Positions 56,856 through 64,000 of a stretch of 64,000 nucleotides of DNA are shown in pieces. Each line of letters starts with the position of its first letter. The stretch's first letter is position 1. The stretch comes from Metabacillus lacus (GTDB lineage Bacteria; Bacillota; Bacilli; Bacillales; Bacillaceae). The notes beneath the pieces were generated by a model. It was not told the DNA's origin and ran no database searches. It saw only the letters and a program-made list of their open reading frames with translations. Made by a program: the position numbers and the translations under genes. Where the stretch lies: NCBI RefSeq assembly GCF_009674805.1, contig NZ_WKKI01000006.1:62001-126000 (forward strand), in the 5' to 3' direction.

Positions 56856-56860
56856 CAGCT

Positions 56861-56900
56861 GAAATGGGCGGAGGCCCGGGGGAGTCTCCGCCATTTCTTT
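56861..56900 (+). terminator. Hairpin between ctaB and ctaC
   Basis: GAAATGGGCGGAG (56861-56873) pairs with CTCCGCCATTTC (56886-56897, one bulged base) followed by TTTTATATTT. It may partly separate heme O synthesis from oxidase genes. Confidence 0.75.
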
Positions 56901-57012
56901 TATATTTGGTTGGAAATTCTTTCTATGGAAGAATTTTTACATAGAGAAGTAATTCTCATTATCTCAACGAGAAAGCACAACTAAATTACTGAAAGAGGGG
57001 TTTGATTTTTCT

Positions 57013-58092
57013 ATGAAAAAGTGGCTGACAAAGTTGCGTCTTGTTTCATTATTTGCATTGCTGACGCTTGTTTTGGCCGGCTGTGGAAAGCCATTTGTTT
57101 CCGCTTTAAGACCTGCTGGTGAAGTAGCGGATATGCAATACTCTTTAATTATGCTGAGTATCTATATAATGGTTTTTGTCACTGCAGTCGTAACAGTAAT
57201 CTTCATTTATGTGGTATGGAAATTCCGTTTCCGCAAAGGTGATGAAGACAAAATTCCTGAGCAGGTTGAAGGAAATCATAAGCTTGAAATTATTTGGACT
57301 GTTATTCCTATTTTATTATTAATTGTGTTAGCGGTTCCAGTAGTAGCGGCAACATTCGAACTAGCGGATGTGAGGCCGATGGACAGGGAAAACCGAACGC
57401 CTGATGATGCACTTGTTGTCAATGTAAGAGCAAATCTGTACTGGTGGGAATTTGAATATCCGGATTATGGCATTATCACTAGCCAGGATTTGATTGTTCC
57501 GACCGATGAAAGAGTTTACTTTAATCTAAAAGCCGCTGATGTTAAGCACTCATTCTGGATCCCTTCAGCCGGCGGGAAAATGGATACGAATACCGAAAAT
57601 ATCAACCGATTTTATTTAACTTTTGATTCCGGCCGCACCGAGCAGGCGGGAGACTATTTTTATGGGAAGTGCGCCGAGCTTTGCGGACCTTCACATGCTT
57701 TAATGGACTTTAAAGTAAAAGCGGTTTCAAAAGACGAATTTACTCAGTGGGCAGACAATATGAAAACTTATGAAGCCTCTGCAGAAGGTGATTTGGCTCA
57801 GCAAGGTGAACAGCTGTTTGAAGAAAAAGGCTGCTTAGGCTGCCATGCTGTGAATCCAGTCGATGAAAGGCCTGAACAGGCACGTACAGGTCCTAACCTG
57901 GCATCGTTTGGCGAGCGTTCACGCGTCGCAGGCATTCTGCCGCATGACGAAGAAAGCATTAAAAACTGGTTAAGAGATCCTGAGAAATATAAGCCAGGAA
58001 ACAAAATGACGAATACTTACCCTAAACTTGAAGAGCAGGAAATTGATGCTCTTACAGAATACTTACAAGGCCTGAAGGTTGAATCCAACTAA
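57013..58092 (+). CDS. ctaC: Cytochrome c oxidase subunit II (caa3 type)
   Basis: A 359-residue subunit II with a fused C-terminal cytochrome c domain, characteristic of caa3 oxidases. It has a signal peptide and lipobox LAGC (Cys21), two membrane helices (about 45-65 and 90-110), the CuA site (KHSFWIPSAGGK and GKCAELCGPSHALM) and the heme c motif CLGCH (about 270). GAGGGG lies before the ATG. It is followed by ctaD after 26 bases. Confidence 0.96.
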   Translation: MKKWLTKLRLVSLFALLTLVLAGCGKPFVSALRPAGEVADMQYSLIMLSIYIMVFVTAVVTVIFIYVVWKFRFRKGDEDKIPEQVEGNHKLEIIWTVIPILLLIVLAVPVVAATFELADVRPMDRENRTPDDALVVNVRANLYWWEFEYPDYGIITSQDLIVPTDERVYFNLKAADVKHSFWIPSAGGKMDTNTENINRFYLTFDSGRTEQAGDYFYGKCAELCGPSHALMDFKVKAVSKDEFTQWADNMKTYEASAEGDLAQQGEQLFEEKGCLGCHAVNPVDERPEQARTGPNLASFGERSRVAGILPHDEESIKNWLRDPEKYKPGNKMTNTYPKLEEQEIDALTEYLQGLKVESN

Positions 58093-58118
58093 GCCAGGTA
58101 ATCAGAGGAGGTAAAATT

Positions 58119-59990
58119 GTGAGTACGTTGACACAGAGAAGAGGTTTTGGCGCAGCTCTGTGGGACTATTTAACAACAGTAGACCACAAAAAGATTGCGA
58201 TTCTCTACCTTATTTCCGGCGGGTTTTTCTTCGTGCTGGGCGGATTGGAAGCGATGATCATCCGCATCCAGCTGGCTATTCCAAATAACAATTTTGTAAG
58301 CGCTGGCCTTTATAACGAAATTTTAACCATGCATGGAACGACCATGATATTTCTTGCGGCGATGCCGTTGATTTTTGCTTTTATGAACGCAGTAGTACCC
58401 ATTCAAATTGGTGCGCGTGATGTTGCGTTTCCTTTTCTTAACTCACTTGGATTCTGGCTGTTCTTCTTCGGGGGACTGTTCTTAAATTTAAGCTGGTTTC
58501 TTGGAGGAGCTCCTGATGCAGGCTGGACTTCATATGCATCTTTAGCACTGGAATCCCCTTCAAACGGAATCGACTTTTATCTCTTGGGTCTTCAGATTTC
58601 AGGGATTGGAACCTTAATTGCAGGGATTAACTTTCTTGTTACCATTATTAATATGCGTGCGCCGGGCATGACCTATATGCGCATGCCGCTGTTCACATGG
58701 ACGACTTTTGTTGCTTCTGCACTTATTTTGTTTGCGTTTCCGCCGCTTACTGTCGGGCTTGCAATTATGATGTTCGACCGTCTATTCGGCACTCATTTCT
58801 TTGATCATACCATGGGTGGAAATACTATTATTTGGGAACATTTATTCTGGATATTCGGACACCCTGAAGTTTATATTTTAATATTGCCGGCATTCGGTAT
58901 CTTTTCTGAAATTATACCTGTTTTCGCTAAAAAACGCCTGTTTGGATATTCTTCAATGGTATTCGCTACCGTGTTAATCGGTTTCCTTGGATTCATGGTA
59001 TGGGCTCACCATATGTTCACAGTAGGACTGGGGCCGATTGCAAACGCAATTTTTGCTGTTGCGACGATGGCTATTGCTGTACCAACAGGAATTAAAATCT
59101 TTAACTGGATGTTTACCATGTGGGGCGGAAGCATTCGTTTTACTACACCAATGCTTTGGTCTGTTGCGTTTATTCCGAGTTTTACATTGGGCGGAGTGAC
59201 AGGCGTCATGCTGGCAAGTGCTGCTGCTGATTATCAGTATCATGATACTTATTTTGTTGTAGCGCATTTTCACTATGTCATTGTAGGCGGCGTTGTATTC
59301 GGTTTATTCGCTGCTGCCCACTACTGGTGGCCTGCCATGTTCGGCAAAATGCTGAATGAGTTTCTTGGCAAGGTAACATTTGTACTGTTCTTTACAGGCT
59401 TCCATTTAACTTTCTTTATTCAGCATTTCCTTGGTTTGATGGGCATGCCGCGCCGTGTCTTTACTTTCCTGCCTGGCCAGGGCTTTGAGATAGGCAATGC
59501 GGTAAGTACAGCAGGTGCTGTGTTAATGGCACTTGGAACAATCGTACTGCTTTATAATGTTGTCATTACCTCTATTAAAGGGGAAAAAGTCGGTATGGAT
59601 CCTTGGGGAGATGGGCGTACGCTTGAATGGGCGGTTTCAAGTCCTCCTCCGGAATATAACTTTAAACAAACACCGCTTGTGCGCGGACTTGATGCACTGT
59701 GGATAGAAAAGATGGAAGGCAAGAAAGGGATGACACCTGCCGAACCGGTTGGCGACATTCATATGCCTAACCCATCCATTTTGCCGATTATCATTTCCTT
59801 CGGTTTATTCGTGGCTGCTTTTGGAGCTATGTATCACGCAGATCATGCTTTTGGATATCCGCTTCTGTTTGCAGGTCTTGCAATAACGTTTGGTGCCATG
59901 CTTGTCCGGTCAATAAAGGATGATCATGGATTCCACATTCATAAAGAGGACTTAATGAATGAAGAAGATGAAAAAGGGGGTAGAAAATAA
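58119..59990 (+). CDS. ctaD: Cytochrome c oxidase subunit I
   Basis: A 623-residue heme-copper oxidase subunit with 14 helices. HGTTMIFLAAMP contains a low-spin heme ligand, WEHLFWIFGHPEVYILILPA the CuB His and cross-linked Tyr, and HDTYFVVAHFHYVI the remaining heme ligands. This is the A2-type oxidase core. GAGGTAAAATT precedes a GTG start. Its stop overlaps the ctaE ATG by one base (TAATG). Confidence 0.97.
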   Translation: MSTLTQRRGFGAALWDYLTTVDHKKIAILYLISGGFFFVLGGLEAMIIRIQLAIPNNNFVSAGLYNEILTMHGTTMIFLAAMPLIFAFMNAVVPIQIGARDVAFPFLNSLGFWLFFFGGLFLNLSWFLGGAPDAGWTSYASLALESPSNGIDFYLLGLQISGIGTLIAGINFLVTIINMRAPGMTYMRMPLFTWTTFVASALILFAFPPLTVGLAIMMFDRLFGTHFFDHTMGGNTIIWEHLFWIFGHPEVYILILPAFGIFSEIIPVFAKKRLFGYSSMVFATVLIGFLGFMVWAHHMFTVGLGPIANAIFAVATMAIAVPTGIKIFNWMFTMWGGSIRFTTPMLWSVAFIPSFTLGGVTGVMLASAAADYQYHDTYFVVAHFHYVIVGGVVFGLFAAAHYWWPAMFGKMLNEFLGKVTFVLFFTGFHLTFFIQHFLGLMGMPRRVFTFLPGQGFEIGNAVSTAGAVLMALGTIVLLYNVVITSIKGEKVGMDPWGDGRTLEWAVSSPPPEYNFKQTPLVRGLDALWIEKMEGKKGMTPAEPVGDIHMPNPSILPIIISFGLFVAAFGAMYHADHAFGYPLLFAGLAITFGAMLVRSIKDDHGFHIHKEDLMNEEDEKGGRK

Positions 59991-60613
59991 TGCATGCTGA
60001 AGAAAAATTAACAGCTGAAACATTTCCTGCTGCTCCCGAGAAAGCGACACTCGAAGGTAAAAATAAATTTTTAGGTTTTTGGCTATTCTTAGGTGGAGAA
60101 ACAGTTTTGTTTGCATCTTTGTTTGCCACTTTCCTTGCACTGCGCAATTCCAATGCAGGAGGCCCGACAACTCAGGAGCTTTTTGAGCCGGCCATAGTTT
60201 TTATAGCTACCATGCTTTTATTAACAAGCAGTTTAACAAGTGTCTATGCCATGTATCATATGAAAAACTTTAACTTTAGAGGAATGATGCTTTGGCTCGG
60301 GATTACACTTGCTCTTGGAGGAGCTTTTCTAGGTTTAGAAATTTATGAGTTTTATCACTATGTACATGAGTACGAATTTACCATCACCAGCAGTGCACTG
60401 GGATCTGCGTTTTATGTACTTGTTGGAACTCACGGGGCACACGTTGCGTTTGGACTGCTCTGGATTTCTGCTTTGATGATTCGCAATCGCAAGAGAGGGC
60501 TGAGCCTGTATAATGCACCAAAATTTTATGTTGCAAGCTTGTACTGGCATTTTATCGACGTAGTTTGGGTATTTATCTTTACAATCGTATACTTAATGGG
60601 AATGGTGGGATAA
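59990..60613 (+). CDS. ctaE: Cytochrome c oxidase subunit III
   Basis: A 207-residue subunit III with five helices: FLGFWLFLGGETVLFASLFA near the start, and GTHGAHVAFGLLWISALMI with VASLYWHFIDVVWVFIFTIV at the end, the conserved core of the family. It overlaps the ctaD stop by one base and is 4 bases before ctaF, indicating coupling. The start uses AAAGGGGG in the ctaD end. Confidence 0.96.
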   Translation: MHAEEKLTAETFPAAPEKATLEGKNKFLGFWLFLGGETVLFASLFATFLALRNSNAGGPTTQELFEPAIVFIATMLLLTSSLTSVYAMYHMKNFNFRGMMLWLGITLALGGAFLGLEIYEFYHYVHEYEFTITSSALGSAFYVLVGTHGAHVAFGLLWISALMIRNRKRGLSLYNAPKFYVASLYWHFIDVVWVFIFTIVYLMGMVG

Positions 60614-60617
60614 GGTT

Positions 60618-60947
60618 ATGGCAACTCAAAACACAGGAAACCCTAAAGTAGACATAGCATACCGCCGAAAAAAAAATGCACAGGATATGAAAATGCAGGT
60701 CGTTTCATTTGCCATGATGATCTTCTTTACAGTCATCGCTTTTATCGCTGTCGGCTATGAAGCAATTGAAGCCTGGTTTGCAGTGCCTTTCATCATCCTT
60801 CTGGCAGTGGTACAGGTCATTTTTCAACTGTATTATTTTATGCATATGAACCATAAAGGGCATGAAACACCAGCTCTGTTCCTGTACTCCGGACTCGGCG
60901 TAGGACTGATTACTGTTCTGGCTTTTGTAACAATCATCTGGTGGTAA
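60618..60947 (+). CDS. ctaF: Cytochrome c oxidase subunit IVB
   Basis: A 109-residue three-helix protein: DMKMQVVSFAMMIFFTVIAF, VQVIFQLYYFMHMNHKGHE and a C-terminal helix. It is the bacterial subunit IV of the caa3 oxidase, of uncertain role in assembly. The ribosome site GATAAGG within the ctaE end precedes the ATG. A terminator follows. Confidence 0.94.
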   Translation: MATQNTGNPKVDIAYRRKKNAQDMKMQVVSFAMMIFFTVIAFIAVGYEAIEAWFAVPFIILLAVVQVIFQLYYFMHMNHKGHETPALFLYSGLGVGLITVLAFVTIIWW

Positions 60948-60977
60948 AAAAATCGGCCCTTGAGGCCGATTTTTTTA
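60946..60977 (+). terminator. Terminator after ctaF
   Basis: AAAAATCGGCC pairs with GGCCGATTTTT (60948-60974, loop of five), with seven T. Confidence 0.9.
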
Positions 60978-61147
60978 CGTATAAAGAAGGGAATGCGAAC
61001 TGCGCAACAATACAGCAAAACAGATACTTTTCATTAGTATATTCTGGGCTTTTAGCACAATTCTGTCATAGAACGTTCATTGAAGATGCAAACAGACAAG
61101 TGTATAATAGTGGCAGGAAAAGTGAATAGTTCAGGGGAGTGAAACAC

Positions 61148-62056
61148 TTGGAAAATATTAGTATTTTTGGCTTCAGAGCTTTATGGAGCCCCTATTTTTT
61201 CTTGTTTGTCCTTTTGTTATCAGTGTTATATTTTATTATAATTGGTCCTTTGCGAAATAAATTTCAAGATAGTGAACCTGTTAGCCCAAAAACGAAAGCG
61301 CTTTTTATAACCAGCATGGCACTTCTCTATATTATAAAAGGAAGCCCGGTTGACTTGCTGAGCCACCTCATGTTTAGTGCCCATATGACGCAAATGGCTA
61401 TTTTATATTTAGTTTTTACGCCGCTGCTGATCGTCAGTATTCCTGCCTGGTTATGGAGAGCCGTCATATATAAGCCCGTTATAAAGCCTGTTTTCTCTTT
61501 TTTTACCAAACCTCTGATTGCGTTGATTTTTTTTAATGGGGCTTTTTCTTTTTACCATATTCCCTTGATTTTTGATTTTGTGAAAACGAATCCAATTTAT
61601 CACTCTTCCATGAGCATATTTTTGTTCTCTGCTTCGCTTGCTATGTGGTGGCCGCTTGTTAACAGGCTTCCGGAATGGAAGGAGCTGAGCGGGCTGAAAA
61701 AAGTAGGATACATTTTCGCTGATGGTGTCTTGCTGACGCCTGCTTGCGCCTTGATTATTTTTGCCTCGGCCTCATTGTACAGCACGTACTCTGATCCTAC
61801 TGCCTGGATAACTGCGCTGCACTTATGTGTGCCTGCTGATATGCTCTCAGGAATAAATTTGAGCGGACCGGAAATGTTTAACACATTACCTTTGGTTGAG
61901 GATCAGCAGCTTGGAGGAGTCATTATGAAAATTATTCAGGAGATTGTGTACGGCATTATCCTGGGAATGGTTTTCTTTGAGTGGGTTCGAAAGGAAAAAG
62001 AACGTGATGAGCTTGAGGCGAGCATCGGCACGCTGAATGCGGGAGCAGTGAAATAG
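61148..62056 (+). CDS. ctaG: Cytochrome c oxidase assembly factor CtaG (caa3 type)
   Basis: A 302-residue membrane protein with seven helices: ISIFGFRALWSPYFFLFVLL at the start, HLMFSAHMTQMAILYLVFTP with conserved His residues, and DQQLGGVIMKIIQEIVYG near the end. It is needed for copper delivery to the aa3/caa3 enzyme in B. subtilis; it is unrelated in sequence to Cox11. The start is the TTG at 61148 with AGGGGAGTG upstream; GTG 61139 lies within that site. Confidence 0.92.
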   Translation: MENISIFGFRALWSPYFFLFVLLLSVLYFIIIGPLRNKFQDSEPVSPKTKALFITSMALLYIIKGSPVDLLSHLMFSAHMTQMAILYLVFTPLLIVSIPAWLWRAVIYKPVIKPVFSFFTKPLIALIFFNGAFSFYHIPLIFDFVKTNPIYHSSMSIFLFSASLAMWWPLVNRLPEWKELSGLKKVGYIFADGVLLTPACALIIFASASLYSTYSDPTAWITALHLCVPADMLSGINLSGPEMFNTLPLVEDQQLGGVIMKIIQEIVYGIILGMVFFEWVRKEKERDELEASIGTLNAGAVK

Positions 62057-62084
62057 AATACACTCAAGCAGAAAGGATACATCT

Positions 62085-62552
62085 ATGAATACGGCATTGC
62101 CTATTTTACCTACTATCAGTACTGCATTTATCATTTTAAGCGCTCTATGCGTTGCTGCCGGGTGGATTTTGGTCGCTAAGGGCAGAATTCAAGCTCATAA
62201 GAAAACCATGTTTGCAGCTGCAGTTTTTGCTCTGATTTTCTTTATTGTATATGCCTCCAGGACAATTTTTGTAGGAAATACTGCATTCGGAGGTCCTGAC
62301 TCTATTAAAATATACTATACTGTTTTTCTGGTTTTTCATATCTTTCTGGCAACAACAGGTGCTGTATTTGGAATCATCACCCTGCTGTCGGGATATCAAA
62401 ACAAACTGAGCAAGCACAGAAAGATAGGACCGATTACTAGCATTATCTGGTTTTTTACAGCCACGACCGGGGCAGCTGTGTATCTTCTGCTTTATGTCTT
62501 TTATCACGGCGGTGAAACAACCTCCGTATTTAGAGCAATTCTCGGTTTATAA
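62085..62552 (+). CDS. DUF420 membrane protein
   Basis: A 155-residue protein with four helices: LPTISTAFIILSALCVAAGW, HKKTMFAAAVFALIFFIVYA, IYYTVFLVFHIFLATTGAVF and a last helix near 128-143, with His residues at helix ends (RIQAHKKTM, LSKHRKIGP). DUF420/YozB proteins are often linked to heme-copper oxidase genes, possibly in assembly. AGAAAGGAT precedes the ATG. It is 28 bases after ctaG and probably in the same transcript. Confidence 0.85.
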   Translation: MNTALPILPTISTAFIILSALCVAAGWILVAKGRIQAHKKTMFAAAVFALIFFIVYASRTIFVGNTAFGGPDSIKIYYTVFLVFHIFLATTGAVFGIITLLSGYQNKLSKHRKIGPITSIIWFFTATTGAAVYLLLYVFYHGGETTSVFRAILGL

Positions 62553-62562
62553 CATAAAATAC

Positions 62563-62600
62563 AAGTGTTATAGAATATATAATCTATAACACTTTTTTTA
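62563..62600 (+). terminator. Terminator of ctaG-DUF420
   Basis: AAGTGTTATAGA (62563-62574) pairs perfectly with TCTATAACACTT (62583-62594) then TTTTT. Confidence 0.9.
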
Positions 62601-62621
62601 TGTGCTTGAACGGGGAGGTTC

Positions 62622-63146
62622 ATGATGGCTGAGATTATTACTAAAAATCTTCTGCTTGTACCTTGTTCCTTGGATATCTCTAAGTCGCTTATTATTCATC
62701 GGCAAGAATTGGAGAAACGATCACCTATAGTGATTCCAAAGCATTGGCCGTCATTGTTTATTAAAGGAATTTTACCTCTGTATATCGAAAGATTAGAGAA
62801 GGATGAAACAGAATTGTGCTGGGGAGTCTGGCTGATTATTGAATATAAAGACAAACAGATTATCGGAGACTTTTATTTAAAAGGCAAGCCGGACGCTGAG
62901 GGCAGGGTGGAGTTTTGTCATCATCTTAACCCTGAATTCTCAATTGATCATACTCATGAAGCATTGTACGCATTTACTGACTGGCTGCTGTTGGAAAAAT
63001 CAATTACTGCGATCACTACACATTGTACCTTGGAGCAGGAACTGTTAATAAACGCATTTGGAAAACTGGGGTTAATATGCACAGACAGAGATCAGGACTA
63101 CTTAACATGGTCTTTGAAGAAGATAGAGGAGGACATTCATGATTAG
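62622..63146 (+). CDS. GNAT family N-acetyltransferase
   Basis: A 174-residue RimJ/RimL-like acetyltransferase: IITKNLLLVPCSLDISKSLI, ELCWGVWLIIEYKDKQIIGD, HHLNPEFSIDHTHEALYAFT and the C-terminal LGLICTDRDQDYLTW. The acetyl-CoA loop is atypical, lacking the usual Q/R-x-x-G-x-G, so it may be a degenerate or inactive member. GGGGAGG lies before adjacent ATGs. It overlaps the next gene by 8 bases. Confidence 0.68.
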   Translation: MMAEIITKNLLLVPCSLDISKSLIIHRQELEKRSPIVIPKHWPSLFIKGILPLYIERLEKDETELCWGVWLIIEYKDKQIIGDFYLKGKPDAEGRVEFCHHLNPEFSIDHTHEALYAFTDWLLLEKSITAITTHCTLEQELLINAFGKLGLICTDRDQDYLTWSLKKIEEDIHD

Positions 63147-64000
63147 AGAACTGGATGAAAAAGACTATCAAAAAGCAATACAGTTATCAGAATATGCTTT
63201 TCAATACAAGGTAACTGAAGAAGAACTGCAAAAGAGAAGAGATCAGCTTAAAAATCACATTATCCTTGCTGATGAAGAAGAGGGAGAGATTACCTCTAAG
63301 CTTCATATCATTCCTTTTCAAATGCATTGGCATGGTAATTCTGTCAGGATGGGCGGAATTGCTGGTGTGGCCACTTTTCCTGAATATCGAAGAATGGGAA
63401 AAGTGAACAGGCTTTTAACAGATGCATTGAAGCGGATGAGACAGGAAGGAATGTATTTGTCATATCTACATCCGTTTCATACTGCGTTTTACAGGCAATT
63501 TGGTTGGGAGCTGGTCTCTTCCCGCAAAATAGTATCATTCTCTAGGCAGGATCTGGTGAGAATTCCTTCAATAAAAGGAACTGTCAGGAGGCACGCCAGC
63601 AAAAACATGATTGCGGAATTAAAAAGAATATACAGTCAGTTTGCTATTGATAACAACTCTCTTTTGGACAGGGATGATTCCTGGTGGGAGAATACGGTGA
63701 TTCAAGGAGCAGAGCATGCAGCAATTGCCTATTCTACAGATTATACACCTCTCGGCTACTTGCTTTACGAAGTGAAAAATAAAAAATTTATCATTCGTGA
63801 AGGAATCTTCCTTGAGGAAGAGGCAAAAAAGCTGCTGTGGAACTATACCGCCCAGCATGATTCCATGGTAGATGGAGCGGAGTGGGTCACCCATGAGAAG
63901 GACGAGTTTACATATTACCTTCATAATCCTGATGCTGAAGTAAAGGTAAAGCCATATGCAATGGGGAGAATTGTCGACGCTGAAGCAATATTAAAAGCTT
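63139..64000 (+). CDS. Eis-like GNAT N-acetyltransferase (3' end outside window)
   Basis: The first 287 codons. The N-terminal GNAT domain contains GGIAGVATFPEYRRMGKVNR with the acetyl-CoA loop and YLHPFHTAFYRQFGWEL, the pattern of Eis-type proteins, which carry a second GNAT domain (here beginning near residue 155) and a C-terminal SCP2-like domain beyond the window. Members acetylate amines, including aminoglycosides in some cases; the substrate here is unknown. GAGGAGGAC precedes the ATG at 63139, inside the end of the upstream gene. Confidence 0.82.
   Translation, partial: MIRELDEKDYQKAIQLSEYAFQYKVTEEELQKRRDQLKNHIILADEEEGEITSKLHIIPFQMHWHGNSVRMGGIAGVATFPEYRRMGKVNRLLTDALKRMRQEGMYLSYLHPFHTAFYRQFGWELVSSRKIVSFSRQDLVRIPSIKGTVRRHASKNMIAELKRIYSQFAIDNNSLLDRDDSWWENTVIQGAEHAAIAYSTDYTPLGYLLYEVKNKKFIIREGIFLEEEAKKLLWNYTAQHDSMVDGAEWVTHEKDEFTYYLHNPDAEVKVKPYAMGRIVDAEAILKA

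Overview
The window is a chromosomal segment of a low-GC, spore-forming Firmicute of the family Bacillaceae. Gene content and order closely follow the Bacillus subtilis ampS - mreBH - kinC - ktrC - rnjA - pdhABCD - speA - typA - ftsW - pycA - ctaA-G interval. Sporulation genes (kinC, ykyA/ylaJ-type lipoproteins, a tiny YjcZ-type protein) support a spore former. I see no rRNA, tRNA, prophage or CRISPR array. This is mostly core genome with small accessory islands between conserved blocks.

Layout. 1-2.1 kb: partial aminopeptidase ampS and an acyl-CoA dehydrogenase. 2.0-5.0 kb: accessory island with a ribosome-protection-type ABC-F gene behind a complete-looking transcription attenuator but broken by one in-frame amber codon, an unknown gene behind a structured leader, and an extra Hfq-like gene. 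5.2-13.3 kb: mreBH/ykpC, small stress or unknown genes, a ribokinase gene overlapping kinC, and ktrC. 13.6-17.1 kb: a TetR regulator with a small partner gene, a strong promoter and an operator-like palindrome, then rnjA and rpoY. 17.3-25.8 kb: ykrA, defB, a YjcZ-type gene, ykyA and the pdhABCD operon. 25.9-30.8 kb: slp, a BCCT transporter, a deacetylase lipoprotein, a long repeat-filled gap, and an SR1/SR1P locus with two CcpN-type boxes. 30.8-39.6 kb: speA, a nitronate monooxygenase-type gene, yktA, a large palindromic repeat cluster running into yktB, ykzI, yktC, a GNAT gene, ylaF and typA. 39.6-51.2 kb: ylaH, ylaI, ylaJ, ylaK (PhoH), ylaL, glsA, ylaN, ftsW, pycA. 51.2-54.4 kb: an insertion-sequence remnant bounded by inverted repeats with a cargo membrane gene, then a photolyase. 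54.4-64 kb: ctaA divergent from ctaBCDEFG, a DUF420 gene and two GNAT genes.

How it fits together. The segment links central carbon flow (pdh, pycA, SR1P, glsA), aa3-type respiration (heme A synthesis plus oxidase assembly), RNA turnover and transcription (rnjA, rpoY, SR1, Hfq-like), cell shape and division (mreBH, ftsW), potassium uptake (ktrC) and sporulation signalling (kinC). Convergent gene pairs are usually separated by strong bidirectional terminators. The most interesting parts are regulatory or repeat-derived: the ABC-F attenuator attached to a broken gene, the second Hfq-like gene, the SR1 locus, the repeat array that supplies the C-terminus of YktB, and several genes below 60 codons.
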